DNA from: Pomphorhynchus laevis
Lineage: Eukaryota; Acanthocephala; Palaeacanthocephala; Echinorhynchida; Pomphorhynchidae
NCBI GenBank assembly: GCA_012934845.2
Contig: WNNJ02003807.1
Span: forward strand, 62,001-126,000
Reading direction: 5' to 3'
Length of the DNA: 64,000 bases
Shown: in pieces, positions 27,401 to 39,099 of the stretch
How positions within the stretch are numbered: position 1 is the first letter of the stretch
Layout of the letters: every line of letters starts with the position of its first letter
Program-made: the position numbers and the translations under genes
The notes under the pieces: model-generated
What the model was told of the DNA's origin: nothing
Database searches by the model: none
Seen by the model: the letters and a program-made list of their open reading frames with translations, nothing else

Positions 27401-28591
27401 TAATTACTTCTTGCTAACCCATTTTTCCTTTTTAAATTAAAGTAATAAATGTCAATGCGGTTAATAAATCCATTCTGCGATTGATTTATCGTATAAATAT
27501 TACAATGTACATTCAATCAAAGCTAAAAATTATAGGGGGAAATATTTTTTCTAAAAAATCTCGATCTTTTAAATATTGATACATTAATTTTAAATTCGAT
27601 TGAATATTTTCTTACCCGTCTCCAAGATAAAGATGACTGAGTATTCTACTATACGGTCGAATATCGTTTCCGTTAGTTGGCCAGTAAATGTTTGAATTAT
27701 AAGGAATAAATGAATGGGTAATGTTTCCTTGTAAATTTGATTGCAAAAGTGAGCGCAATGAGGCTAATTTTGTAGATAAATTATTCGGGGAATTTTGATT
27801 ATTAATTTGATTGTTTTTCTAAATACACAACTCAATGCAATTCAAATTAATTTATTTAAAACTAAATTTATTAAATTAATTTATTGATTAATTTAAAACT
27901 AAATTTATTAAATTAATTTAATTGACTTATTAATCAATTATTTTAATTAGCATAATAAACAATGAAAATTCATACTGTTAAAAATCAAACTTTAAATTTT
28001 AATTATTTAAAAATTTACCAAAAATTAGCGTGCAAATTTCTCGTAGATAAGGCACTATTGAGCTTTAAAAATGATAAAAACATCTTGTCGATCTTACCAG
28101 TGGACCTTGACTATTATTTCGAAATCTTGAAAATAATATCATTATTTCTACATCTTGCAATGATTTTACAATGATTTTATTTAGGCATAAAATTATTAAA
28201 TGATTTTAATTTAAAAAATAATTTGAATGTTCGAGAATAATTCGGGCCTGCTTAAATGTGAATTGTCATTTTATAATAGAAAATCAATTCACTTTTCACG
28301 GTGACACCGTTAATTTATAAATATTTTTGTCTGTGAATCTTGATAAATTTGGAAATTAGTGGAAGTCATTTGAATAAAAATAAATCGTAAAGGATTATTA
28401 TTTACGAAACGGTCACGAAAACGGGATTATGTAACTCAAATTCATTGGCTAAAATACTTAACCAATGAATTTTAGCACATTAGACAATTGAATAATAAAA
28501 TGCTAGATATCGTCTTATTTACCTGGGTTTTAACAACGTAAAGTATAAATTTTGTTATATAATACAAAATTACTATTGAATAAGTAGGCAT
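21477..28591 (-). CDS. Atypical dual-specificity phosphatase, VHR/DUSP3-like (5 exons)
   Basis: Dephosphorylates phospho-Tyr/Thr substrates; the VHR group acts on MAP kinases. Exons in transcript order: 28591-28523, 27818-27616, 25832-25609, 22370-22181, 21636-21477 (TAG stop), all GT-AG and in phase, giving 281 residues. Exon 2 ends SHLYLGDG, the usual entry to the fold; exon 3 has [20 protein letters not shown] and the likely general acid Asp141 (PALDSLNF); exon 4 has the P-loop [12 protein letters not shown] with Cys172 and Arg178, then AYLMIKKQM and PNENFLAQL as in VHR. Exon 5 adds an acidic, Met/Asn-rich tail ending YNMSWCGD. The tail could be skipped, because reading through the exon 4 donor gives a stop two codons later. 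Exon 1 (starting [11 protein letters not shown]) is tentative; exons 2-5 are well supported. Intron 3 contains an antisense retroelement. Confidence 0.85.
22690..25218 (+). mobile_element. R2-like non-LTR retroelement, copy 1: 5'-truncated and broken
   Basis: Lies wholly inside intron 3 (22371-25608) of the phosphatase gene, on the opposite strand. Coding similarity to copy 2 begins near 22,690 and lacks its first 180 or so residues, typical of 5' truncation. Reverse transcriptase (RT) motifs: [37 protein letters not shown], and YADD near 23,737. Downstream comes [10 protein letters not shown], then the region [27 protein letters not shown] and RTFYDVNVF, which resembles the zinc knuckle plus restriction-like endonuclease of R2 elements, and the family C-terminus [11 protein letters not shown]. 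Breaks: TGA at 23130 where copy 2 has Trp, frameshifts near 23,656 and 23,870, TAA at 24100 and TAG at 24916 where copy 2 has Gln. A short duplication near 24,555-24,605 has replaced the first two knuckle cysteines. Confidence 0.8.
25219..25608. other. Intron 3 remainder of the phosphatase gene
   Basis: AT-rich sequence between the retroelement stop and the donor of exon 3. Nothing recognisable is seen. The 3' junction of the element is not marked by a clear poly(A) tract. Confidence 0.5.
25833..27615 (-). other. Intron 2 of the phosphatase gene, hosting two hammerhead-like tandem units
   Basis: A 1.78-kb AT-rich intron. Its only notable content is the pair of ribozyme-like repeat units at about 26,430-26,860, which lie on the plus strand, antisense to the gene. 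No coding signal of its own is seen. Confidence 0.6.
26430..26860 (+). repeat. Retrozyme-like tandem repeat (family A), copies a and b
   Basis: Two hammerhead-like cores (CTGATGA at 26442-26448 and 26716-26722) lie 274 bp apart in the same orientation. Copy b reads CTGATGA, a 13-nt segment, then GAAATG; copy a has GAGATG and then TAGCGTACTG. The word CAATAC or CCAATA in the segment can pair with an upstream TATTGG. The sequence after copy b (GGCTTATAGATATTATTAAA) matches that after the copy at 36,150 for about 110 bp. Repeats of 170-400 bp, in tandem and with type I hammerheads, are the described design of animal retrozymes; activity here is unproven. Confidence 0.5.
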
Positions 28592-29738
28592 TTCATTAAA
28601 AACAGGACTTTCGTTTAATGCATAAATTTATGTGATTGTAAATTCTCAATGTGATTAATTGATAATTATAATTAATTATAATTGATAATTATAATTAACA
28701 ATAATTAATAATCAATAATTAAAAATTATTAATATTATCAATTTATAGTGATCACTATACAGAAGATCTTATAGTAATTGATTCGTAAACTCCGATTGCA
28801 TATTGGGTTAATACAAGTAAAGCAGCATCCATTGCGATCAGATCGGTTCGATCTACTCATAATCACGTGATAAGATCAACACTAATTAAAACTTAAAAGT
28901 CAAATTAACTTGTATCGACCCGTTTAACGGAATTAATTGATGCATTATATTTAAATATATTTAAAATAATATATATATTATTTAAATATATTCAATATTA
29001 TTTATATATTATGTTTAAAATTTATAAATTTTTAATGTATATTTAAAATTTAATATATTATATTTAAAATTAATTGATGAATAATCATACACTATAAAGA
29101 TTGACTACTCAGATAAATATTTTCATTAAAAGTAACTATTTGATCTTTTCATTTAGGAGATTTTTTCAAAATAATGTTGAAGTAGGCGAAAAGCCAACTC
29201 TCTCTATATTTACTAGGTAGAGATATGCGATTATGTGGCTGTGCAAATTTATAGCTGAGCAATTTTGTATTAATTTTATGCTTAAATTTATTTCATGATT
29301 GCATGTTCATTCCCAATAACTGTTTGATTTTGTACAGAAAATTTGATTTTGTACAGTTGATATACTAATATACAAATTAATATACTAATGTACAAATTAT
29401 ATATTTACACAGTTATAAAAGGAAGCCTCAAATACCAATGGAGTATTTTTCGTCTTTAATTTATATATCACCTACATTATTTTCTGCAGTTATACTTACA
29501 ATAAGAAGAGTCTTCTTGTTTTGTCGATTACACATACATTTATTATTCTTGATCATCTATTTGTAAATGTGTTTTCGTTCGCAGTTGAATTTCTAAAATA
29601 TATTCCGGAAAAATTTCCGTGTTCAGTGCTTTTTAACATTTCACATGTGCATTTTTTTTATTATTACTCATATTGTTCCCACTATCGTTTTCGCTATTGT
29701 CATTTTGAATAACAAACATGTTTTTCTTTATTTTGAAG

Positions 29739-29843
29739 AAGGTCATTTATACAAATTTGAGAGACTGCTATGCAGCGCGAAAGAGAGAGTTGTTACAGTC
29801 CGATGGGAGCAAGCGATTTAAACATAGAAGAATAAAATTATAA
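29739..29843 (+). CDS. Possible terminal exon, basic peptide resembling part of a MADF domain
   Basis: After an acceptor-like TTTATTTTGAAG the frame reads KVIYTNLRDCYAARKRELLQ and continues through SDGSKRFKHRRIKL to TAA at 29841. The pattern xNLRDxYxxxKRE resembles the third helix of MADF/SANT-like DNA-binding domains. I found no convincing upstream exon carrying the rest of the domain, so this may be an isolated remnant or chance. Confidence 0.22.
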   Translation, partial: KVIYTNLRDCYAARKRELLQSDGSKRFKHRRIKL

Positions 29844-30792
29844 AATGTGATCATGCCAAAACGAATAACCTTATTTTAGCAGAGTTAGATAAAGTATTGT
29901 GTTTCCATATGGAATTCATGGATGTTGCCATCGAATTTACTCGTTGCGAGTAGTACTCTTTCTTTAGTAAAAAATAAGTACTTTATCTGATTGTTATTGC
30001 ATCAATGTCGAACTAATTTGCAACTTTTCATTATAAACGAATATTACGGAAGAATCTTTACTTGTCTATTTAAGAAAGATGGCTGCTTTACACGTTAAAT
30101 AGCGGTTTCGCAAATTTTTCTATTTTAAATGAAACAATATATTGATTTACTATTAAAGAGTGGATGACGTTAAAATTAAGTATTTTTTGTCGAGTTTGCT
30201 GTTGTTTATTAAATACTAAAATTACTTGAATTTATAAAAGTTATTACTAAGTCGAAATTCAAAATTTTTAAAATATTTATTCTGTTTCAACAAAATATTG
30301 ATTTGAAATAATGAAAGACATTGAAATGAAGTTTATTAATTAGTTACTCTGTTGTTAATGGCATTGACGAAGGCGCAGTTTGCAGTCAAAATATGCAAAA
30401 AATATAATTTTTAACTGAATAACAAATAGCAAAACGGTTAGTTATGTTTACTGCTCCGTGTTTTAGCCTTGAATTGATTCAGAATAATAAGATAATAATA
30501 AGATTCAATGAATCTTATTATATTCTTGATTTGTATTCAGTTCACGATCAAATATTTTTGAGAAAAAGCCGCAATTTTGAATACCAGCAATTCTATTTTG
30601 CAAACCATCAATACAACGATACGTTGATTTTATTTGCATCGACATTTATGTCATTGATGATGATTGCTCGAAACCGTATCAACTATCGATTTAATTACTA
30701 TAGGTGAAAGTCTTACTGATAAAATTTTAAATATATTTACTATTAGTCACGATCTACTTGACATTGAGCGTGGGACACGTTGAAATTGTGCA

Positions 30793-30888
30793 ATGATTTC
30801 CATTCGCGATCCACCGGAACCTTATGGTGTCTATGAAAAATTTAACAAGTTCTACAAACAAAACATAACATTCATTGAGTTCAAGTGA
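30793..30888 (+). CDS. Unrecognised short ORF with protein-like codons
   Basis: ATG at 30793 opens a 31-codon frame, MISIRDPPEPYGVYEKFNKF and YKQNITFIEFK, ending in TGA. Its composition is far less A/T-driven than the surroundings. I do not recognise a family. It sits between the arms of a separated inverted repeat (30,748-30,778 and 31,033-31,060), so it could be cargo of a small element or an exon of an unmodelled gene. Confidence 0.2.
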   Translation: MISIRDPPEPYGVYEKFNKFYKQNITFIEFK

Positions 30889-31286
30889 TCAGCGGAATTA
30901 CAACCGTAACCTCCCATAAAGTTAAGTCCGTTTTCCTCATGAAATAAAAAGTCCTTATATGAAAGTTAATTTCATATATAATATAATATTTAGATATTTT
31001 GTATATTTAGATATTTGTATATGTATATATATGTATCCCACGCTCAATGTCAGGTAGATCTTGACATATATATCTATTTAAAATTGAAATTTCAAACAAA
31101 AATCAATTTTATGATCAATTTTAAAGAATATACGATGTATTTGAATAATGAATATAGGTCATCAGGAGGAACTGCTATGTTTCAGGTTCAGAATGAACCT
31201 GAAACCGCCGCTTCAGGTTCATTCTGAAATTCATGTATATATAAATATATCTTACGAATGTAAAAGAAACAGGCACAAAGTGCCAG

Positions 31287-31398
31287 TTTTCTGAAGATAA
31301 TAGCAGGATAGATTTCTTTGTTTTCTGAAGATAATAACAGGATAAATTTCTTTGTTTTCTGAAGATAATAGCAGGATATTTCTGAAGATAATAGCATT
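31287..31398. repeat. 34-bp tandem repeat, about 3.3 copies
   Basis: The units 31287-31320 and 31321-31354 share TTTTCTGAAGATAATA and GCAGGATAGATTTCTTTG with two or three differences. They are followed by truncated copies to 31398. The open frame across them on the minus strand is a by-product of the repeat. Confidence 0.85.
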
Positions 31399-34300
31399 AG
31401 CTATCGAAACATTGTAACTTTTTTCGTTCCTGTTAATTTATAATATCATATTTATTTTCATTTTTATTATGTTAGGAGTTTGTCGTTTATAGCTCATTAT
31501 AGGAATGTGATTAATTACAGTTAATAGGCTTACGATTAAAAGTCTTCTCTATAGTATGATATTACTAAATGAGATTAATTTTAATAAAAATGATCATTTT
31601 GTCATGTGAATATTGGCGCTAAGAATTAAAATATCCTTTTTCAACAAATGTTTTGCTCGGACTTTAAAGCATTGGTTATATTTCATATTCTATTTTACTT
31701 TCTGTCAAAATATTAGAATGTTCTGTGTTTGAAGACGAAGCTGCTTAGATTATTAAATTACCAATAATTAATATTGTAATTATAAAACTTTGACATTAAA
31801 CTTTAATATTAAATTTATCATAAAAATTTAATATTAAAAAATAAATTTATTATTAATATTCTATTAATTTAATATTATTATTAATATTGGCGCTAACATA
31901 TCAACAAATGTTTTGCTCGGACTTTAAATTTCATATTAGAACTTTCTGTCACTATTATAAAACTTTGACATAACAAATATATTTAAAAAAATATTTTTAT
32001 CATAAAATTTAATATTAAAAAATAAGTTTCTTCTTAATATTCTAAAAAATTTAAAAATATATTGATTTATTAATTTAATGATTATCACAATTATCAAATT
32101 ATTAAATTACTATTATGAAACCTTAATATCCCCGTATAGTGTCGACTTTACATTTGTTAATTATTTTTATTTATTGTAAAAATAATTATTAATAATTAAT
32201 AATTATTAATAATTTTTATTTATTAATTGAATTAATTATTGTATTTATCTTATTCTATTACAACTCAAAATATGCAACTCAAAATATTCGCTTGGAGATG
32301 AATTTAAATCTTGAACTTTTAAATTTTGTTAGTCATCACTATCATTTGAAAGTTAAAGTTGTTCACGAAAATCGCTGTCTATCTGATTAGAATCATTTTT
32401 TTGAATGATTTTCCAAAATTAACTCTATCTAGCAATATTGATTTTTTAAAGATATTCAATCTATTAAAATATAAAATATAAATTTGTTATTTAGTTTTTT
32501 CACATATATCTAAAGAATTGCATCCAAATAAAATGTTTCTCGAAAACATTGGGACAAGATAAAAAGAACTACCTATAATTATTACTCAAATGCATGAATA
32601 GACCTTTGTATTTCAATTAAATGCACATAAAATTCGTTTATTTACTCAATTTTAATATAAATATTCAAATTAAGTCATTAATAAAATTAATTAAGAAAAT
32701 TTATATATTAAATTAATAATACAATCATTAAAATCTGTTATTAAAATTTAATACTTAATTTTATATCATCATTTGGTGATATTTACATTTATTTGTAATA
32801 TTATAAATTATAAAATATAATTAACAATATTTATAGATTATTAAATTAATAAAATTTAATATTTGATATCATAATTTAGTTATATATATTAATGTAAATC
32901 CTTCAGCATTATCTTTTATAAATTAAAATAAACAAATTTTCTTCTTTACTTGATAACGAAGAAAGTGTATTTAAAGCGTATTGCGTTGCATTTAAACCAA
33001 ACAGAACAAAAACTCCTATTGGAAAATACAAACCTAAGTCTCAATAACTATCAATTAACCAAAATTACATCAGTCACCTTTATCGTCAAAGCAGATATAT
33101 TTCTCCCGAGAATAATTTTCCTTTTGATACTAATTAATTTGTATATTACTTATTTGAAATATATCCTTTAAATTTGATAGTAGCTGATGCTTATCTTTAT
33201 TTACGAAATTAAATATTATTATGAATTTACCAAAAACAACGTTGTTTATTTCAAGAAGACAATATTTATTGTCTCTCATTTAATGTAGTCTTCTAAAATT
33301 ATGATATAATTGAATTTCGTAATTAATTAAATTAATTAAATTATACATATATTATAGTAAATTATATGCCTCGCATATAATTAAATTTAATATTTGATTT
33401 AATATAATAATTTTATAATATAATAAATTTTAAAAGAGTACATCCACATAGCGACAATAAATATTGTGCTATAATATGTATTTTATATAATGATATTAAT
33501 GATAATGATATAATATGTATATTATAATGTGTATATTTTGTAGTATACATTTTTAAATAAGCTTGAATATTAAACATACGTTACAATGTAACATAGGTAA
33601 ATGGAACTAAAGGAAAATATCTAGAATATGCTTTTTTAAATGTAGTAGAAACTTGTTTGTTTCTGTAATATAATTTGCTCTTCAATTTTAAAATTTAACA
33701 ATTAAAAAATAACTAATGTTGATCCATTTTTTTATTTATAATTTCGGATCAGGACAATTTGAACTTTTTTAATGCTAACAGCAGCTAACTAAATTTAAAA
33801 ATAAATATGTTCTCATAAATCCTGTAACTAAATCCCAAATATAATTTTAATTTAAATTTTCAAAAATATTTGTTATAATTTTAAAAATTTGAAAGTTATT
33901 AAAGCAAATATAAAAAATATTTACTGGAAGTTGTTCATTTCTAAAAGAAAATCAGTAGATAGTGAGAGAGAACAATGAATTTATGTGTTGAATAAATAAA
34001 TGAATTTATTTATCTTGCGTGTTGTATCAAATGAGTGAACAAAAGCAGCATATGTTTTTAAATTACAAAGCTTACATAAAAAGCTATTTACTTGAGAAGC
34101 AATTAAATCCGATCGGTTACCTAAACGTAGAATTCAGTGCTGTTTCTTGACAATAATATTTTTCTGTCGATAAAAGTATGTGTAATAATTTATAATGTCA
34201 TGCACAAAAAGTGATGTCAAACACTCAAGCAGTGAATCCACTTCATTTTAAGTAGAAAACTAAAGATGTTATATTTAATTCAAAGATAAGCTTTATGCAA

Positions 34301-35739
34301 CATTTCGTCTTAACATATCGCATTTACGTTATTTTTTGTTTTAGCATAGAAAGCTTTGATGAATAAATTTATTAAGCCGTGATTGATATATGATTTGTCT
34401 CTTTCGACCTAGGAATGTGAGTAAGAATGCCGTCTACAAAACAAGTCAGAAGATTGAGATGACATTTTTTTACTTTTTCGATGCTTAAGAACATAATTTG
34501 TCAAAATTTACTGATGACATACTTCTTGACTAAAATTGCAGGATTTAATTCTGTAGTTGAAAATATTATTATAAATAAATTTTATATAATTATATAAAAT
34601 TATATAATTTATATAATTTTATATTATATATATTATATAAATAATATTGTTCCAAGTATTATTTTCAAAATGTAATAGCCGCATATCAAAGCAAAAATGA
34701 AAAAGTGCTCGTATCTCACTACAAAGTATACCATTCTCAAAAATTATCAACAAAATAATTAAATATTTCATTTAATGTTTGTATAATTTAGAAATGAACA
34801 TTCTTAGTTCCTCAATAGAGAAAATTAGATGGAGTAAATTAGATGCTTTTAAAAAATCTGATTTGTTTTACCGAATTTTGTTCTCTAATACTAAATGAAC
34901 AATGATCATACGGAATGCATAATGACAAAAATTGCATTGATGCCATTTCCCAATACCGCAATAAAAATTAAATATAAAAATTAAATCATATTCTATTATA
35001 TAAATATACTAGTTATATTAGTATTATTCATATATAATATTGTCCAATGATCCGTTCGATGTGCTCTTATTGAGTTCAATGCACTCAATAATTGCTAGTA
35101 ATTGCACAAGCTCTTGAGATTATCATTACATGTGAACATTCCTCTTTGACGAATGTAATAGTGGGTATTTCTTTAACACAGAAAAATACGATATATATAG
35201 AATTAATTAAGAAATCATACTTTTCTTATTTATTTGCGAACTGAAATCAATTTTTTTTACGATTTTTGTAGAGCAGCATTTCTTCTAGCAATTTTTCATT
35301 TACGAAATGAAAAATTGTATATTGTTAAATCCGAAAGAGCTAATCATATCATATAAAAGTATGTTCTAGAACATTTCTCTTAGATTATAAAATTAAATGT
35401 ACAAATATATAAAAGATGATGTATGAAAATTTAAATTTATATTAACATATATTTATAAATTGTAAATTTGTACATATGTATAGATTATACATTTATATAA
35501 GTAAATGTTACATCGTATGCTACATCTTCTATAAAGTTTGTTTCAATTTTCAAACAAGTCCTATATAGTTTGTTTCCTAATTTTAAAGTTGATATTCGCA
35601 GATATTGTATGTCAGTTTTTATTCTGCTTAAACGCATTTCAGATCGAATGTTTTCGGATCAGTTTATTAAACTGATCCCAAAGCATTTCTGAAATTATAT
35701 AATAATTTGGCTTATAAATAGAACGTTGACTCTATTCTA

Positions 35740-36320
35740 TTTTAAGCAAACAGCAGTACGCTACATTTTACTTTGATCTCATATGCTAATGATCAAATAC
35801 CTACGTTTTACGTTTCGGTACCTTAAATGTTTGCTGAAGATCAGTCAACTTGCACTCTGTATTAACAATTTGACTAATGAAACACTCTTCATCTAACATT
35901 TTGCAAATTTAAATAAAATCATTTCTGATTTCAAATTCAATCAGCGTTGGTAGGGGAAGGTTAATAAGCTCACTTTTGTAAGCTCACCTATTGAAGTTTG
36001 AGCTCACGTATTGAAGTGTTAATTTTACGTTGATATACACGTGCAGTCATTGTTACAATTTAAATTTTGATGACTATTTTATTGTGCACGCTGTTTTAAT
36101 CATATCTATAAGGCAACAGCAGTACGATACATTTCAGTATTGGTTGACCTCATCAGCTATTGATTCAATACCTACTTTTCACGTTTCGTTTCTTTTAATG
36201 TTGGATGATGATCACTCAACTCGTCTGCTTTTATTGGCAATTAAATTGAATGAAATACTTTTCGTATTAGCTTTTAGAAATTTAATTGAAATCATTTCTG
36301 ATTTTGATATAAATATCAAA
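35740..36320 (-). repeat. Retrozyme-like tandem repeat (family A), copies c and d
   Basis: On the minus strand, copy c (CTGATGA, complement of 36150-36156) reads CTGATGA, GGTCAACCAATACT, GAAATG, TATCGTACTGCTG. Copy d lies 371 bp further along (complement of 35779-35785) and is decayed in the first box (CATATGA) but keeps TGTAGCGTACTGCTG. The stretch before each core shares ATCAGAAATGATTT, TTTGCAAAAT and an ACGTTTCG box with the family at 26.4-26.9 kb. The open frame at 36,030-36,329 overlaps this unit and is probably not coding. Confidence 0.5.
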
Positions 36321-36329
36321 TTGAAGTAA

Positions 36330-39090
36330 AATTAAAGATAAAATAAATAATTATTCATTAATTACTTATTATTTATTAGATATTTATAATAATATATATT
36401 ATATATATTAATATATTATTATATATAATATCTATAATATATCATTAGTATTATTATATTTATATTATTTTATGTAATTATCAAATTGAAGTAAAATTAA
36501 AATAAAATTTGCATAATAAATTTCGTGCATTCCTGTATATTCGTAATCATACAGTGTGTTCATTTGGAAAAAATGTAAGATTCGAACGAAAGCTAATTGA
36601 TAAAGACCGCTTTTCTAATATGTTGTCTACAGTAACACTTCCGTATTTTGTCCGTCTTTTGCTACTGTTTGTTATAATATTCCTTAAAAATTATCAAATT
36701 CAATCCAACTGTTGTTTTAATTAATCCAACTGTTGTTGGTTTTGATGCAGAATTGAAGCAAAGTACAGCGTGCAGTCATTGTAACAATGACTGCGCGCAT
36801 CAAGTAAAACGTTTGTGTTTTTTATAGTTTAAGTTTAATTTACTTTGTTGCGGTAAAATTTAATTTTACATTTTCCAGAAATACGCACTAATTTACGATC
36901 AAACTCACAAACTTCGTTGATATCTAAATGAAATATTTTTTATAAATTTTTAAAGTGATGATCTTCTACATAATATAACTTTTTATTTTTAAATAAAATA
37001 AAAAAATAAATTTTCGATAATCAACTAGATGTCTGACCGTCACTTAATTTTAACAGTAAAATCACAACTATGAACTTCATAAAGTAGTTTAAACATTTTC
37101 AGTAAAATTTAATTATAATTTAATTCTAAAATTTATTTCTCTAAAATGTTGTTCACAAATGCTAAACATCTACCTGGCTTTTGAATAACTTATCAAAGTT
37201 ATTAATTTGAAATTTCGTTAATAAAATTCATTTTCTTCAGACAATTTATCAAATTGATGTATATTATTCATTGATAAAGTAACTTATGTTTAAGGAATTT
37301 AGTTAAAATTCCACGCATTCTTTTATTTCAGCTGGATTTTATAACTTATCTGCTTTGCTATTATAGAAATCTTACTTTACTGATAGATCAATGACAATGA
37401 CATAAGATGATGCATTGTGTCGCCGCCTTGTGTAGGAAATATGGATGGTAATTGATCTTATTATAATATAACTCGATCCTGAATGGAAACCACCACAGCT
37501 CTATGGGAGATACAGAAATTGGCACTTACTGGCATTATGATAGACAAGTAATATAGTAGACAAACAATACGGCCACCTGAATGTTGGACGTATCAGATTA
37601 AAACAACTGTTAGAACTGATAACGACAATTCTATGGAAATAATAGTGAAACCTCTTCAAAAGTACAGTCTTGATACCATAATTGGGTAAAAGATAACCCA
37701 AATGTATTTCAAAATAAAACTGGTGTGGTTCTTAAACTCAACACTTAGGGTCGAAAATATGAGAGTACTGTCCAGATTTAAATGATAATCAAATGATTTA
37801 GAATCGTTGATAGTCTTACATGACTCGAATCAGACAAGCTGTTTTTTAGTATGAGAAATTAATGATGTAATTTGAAATAAATGTAAGTTGAGATTAATTT
37901 AGTTGCATAATTATTTGCTAAAATACGAGGCTAATGAATATTAACGATCGGATATAGATTACTATATCCAATCGTTTTTGCCATTTCATGAATATTTATT
38001 TAAATACAAAAATGATTTTTACCATTGGAATTATGTATGAAAATTTTGTATTACATTATTTTATGTGGGTTTTTTACCATAAAATGCTGGCAAATTGTTT
38101 ACAGTTTCAGAAAAATGAATTCTTGATCACTGAAATATAGTAGAATCGAAGGCATTTAATTATACATTCAATAAAATCAATGTTATATTAACAAATATTG
38201 CCTTATTATTTTATAGTAATTATTACATAAATATACCTGCTTTGATAAATGTATTGTCAAACTATATGAAACTAACAATTTTGTGAATATTTTCAACCGA
38301 CATCACAATGTGTGATGACTTAAATAAAAATGGTCAAATGTGCACAGAGAAACACAATTTTATCGTGTATCGGTTTAAGATGTATTTTTACTTATACGTT
38401 GTCCTGAGTTTGCATAGAGTGACGTCTATTTACGACATTTTGATCACTATTATGATCAATATTATGGAATGGATTTGTTATATATTTTATTACTTGCATT
38501 TCTTATTTTATACCAGAATTTTTTATCGAATTCGAAAAGGGTATAATCGTTACCGAAATTAGAGTCATATAATTCAAATCTACAAATTTAAAGCCAATTT
38601 AAATATTTAATAACCAAACCGAAACATTATTCTTCGATGCGTTAAACTTAAAAGTAAAAAATACAAAATATTAAAAATCTAAACCTGTCTTTAAAATTAG
38701 TATTTCGAAAACAATAAATCACTATAATGATTAAATCGGTACCTTTAAAGATTTAGACATAATTTTGATAACTAAAGTATAACGAATTATAATAATGCCA
38801 CCACTTACAATACGATTTTTCTCGTGCACAAATATATGTTCCAAACTTTGAAAATTGATAGGTAAAGTGTTTAGTATATCCTAGCATATTTACATTTTTT
38901 ATTATATACGTGGTTGCAAAAGTTTGGTTCCAATAAAAAAAATTATTCCGCCATTATGTTAAACAATTATTTTATAGATATAAAATATAAAATAATGTTA
39001 TAGTTCGATATTAAATGTGACGAAACAATAAAATTGTGTTTCTCTGATATAAATTTTTTTTATTATTCTGTCATTGAATATCTTAAAAAT
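36330..39090. other. AT-rich sequence without a supported gene
   Basis: Short open frames at 36,509-36,724 (+), 37,501-37,701 (-) and 38,308-38,562 (+) have no recognisable domains. A palindrome around GTCATTGTAACAATGAC lies at about 36,775-36,791 and shares GTAACAATGACT with the retrozyme-like family A. Near 38,911 the words GTGGTTGCAAAAGTTTGG recall mariner-type ends, but no partner end or transposase was found. Confidence 0.4.
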
Positions 39091-39099
39091 CGATAGCTT

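Larger units (their letters stand above)
28592..35740. other. AT-rich, largely gene-free region
   Basis: About 7 kb dominated by A/T runs and short direct and inverted repeats. Three short coding-like stretches stand out (29,739-29,843, 30,793-30,888 and 30,444-30,707), plus a 34-bp tandem repeat (31,287-31,398) and a separated inverted pair (30,748-31,060). A short direct repeat sharing GTTTTGCTCGGACTTTAAA is seen at about 31,648 and 31,908. I see no tRNA-like sequence. Confidence 0.5.

Noticed and set aside
37501-38562. ORFs at 37,501-37,701 and 38,308-38,562 as genes
   Set aside because: Composition follows AT-rich background, with no domains and no splice context.
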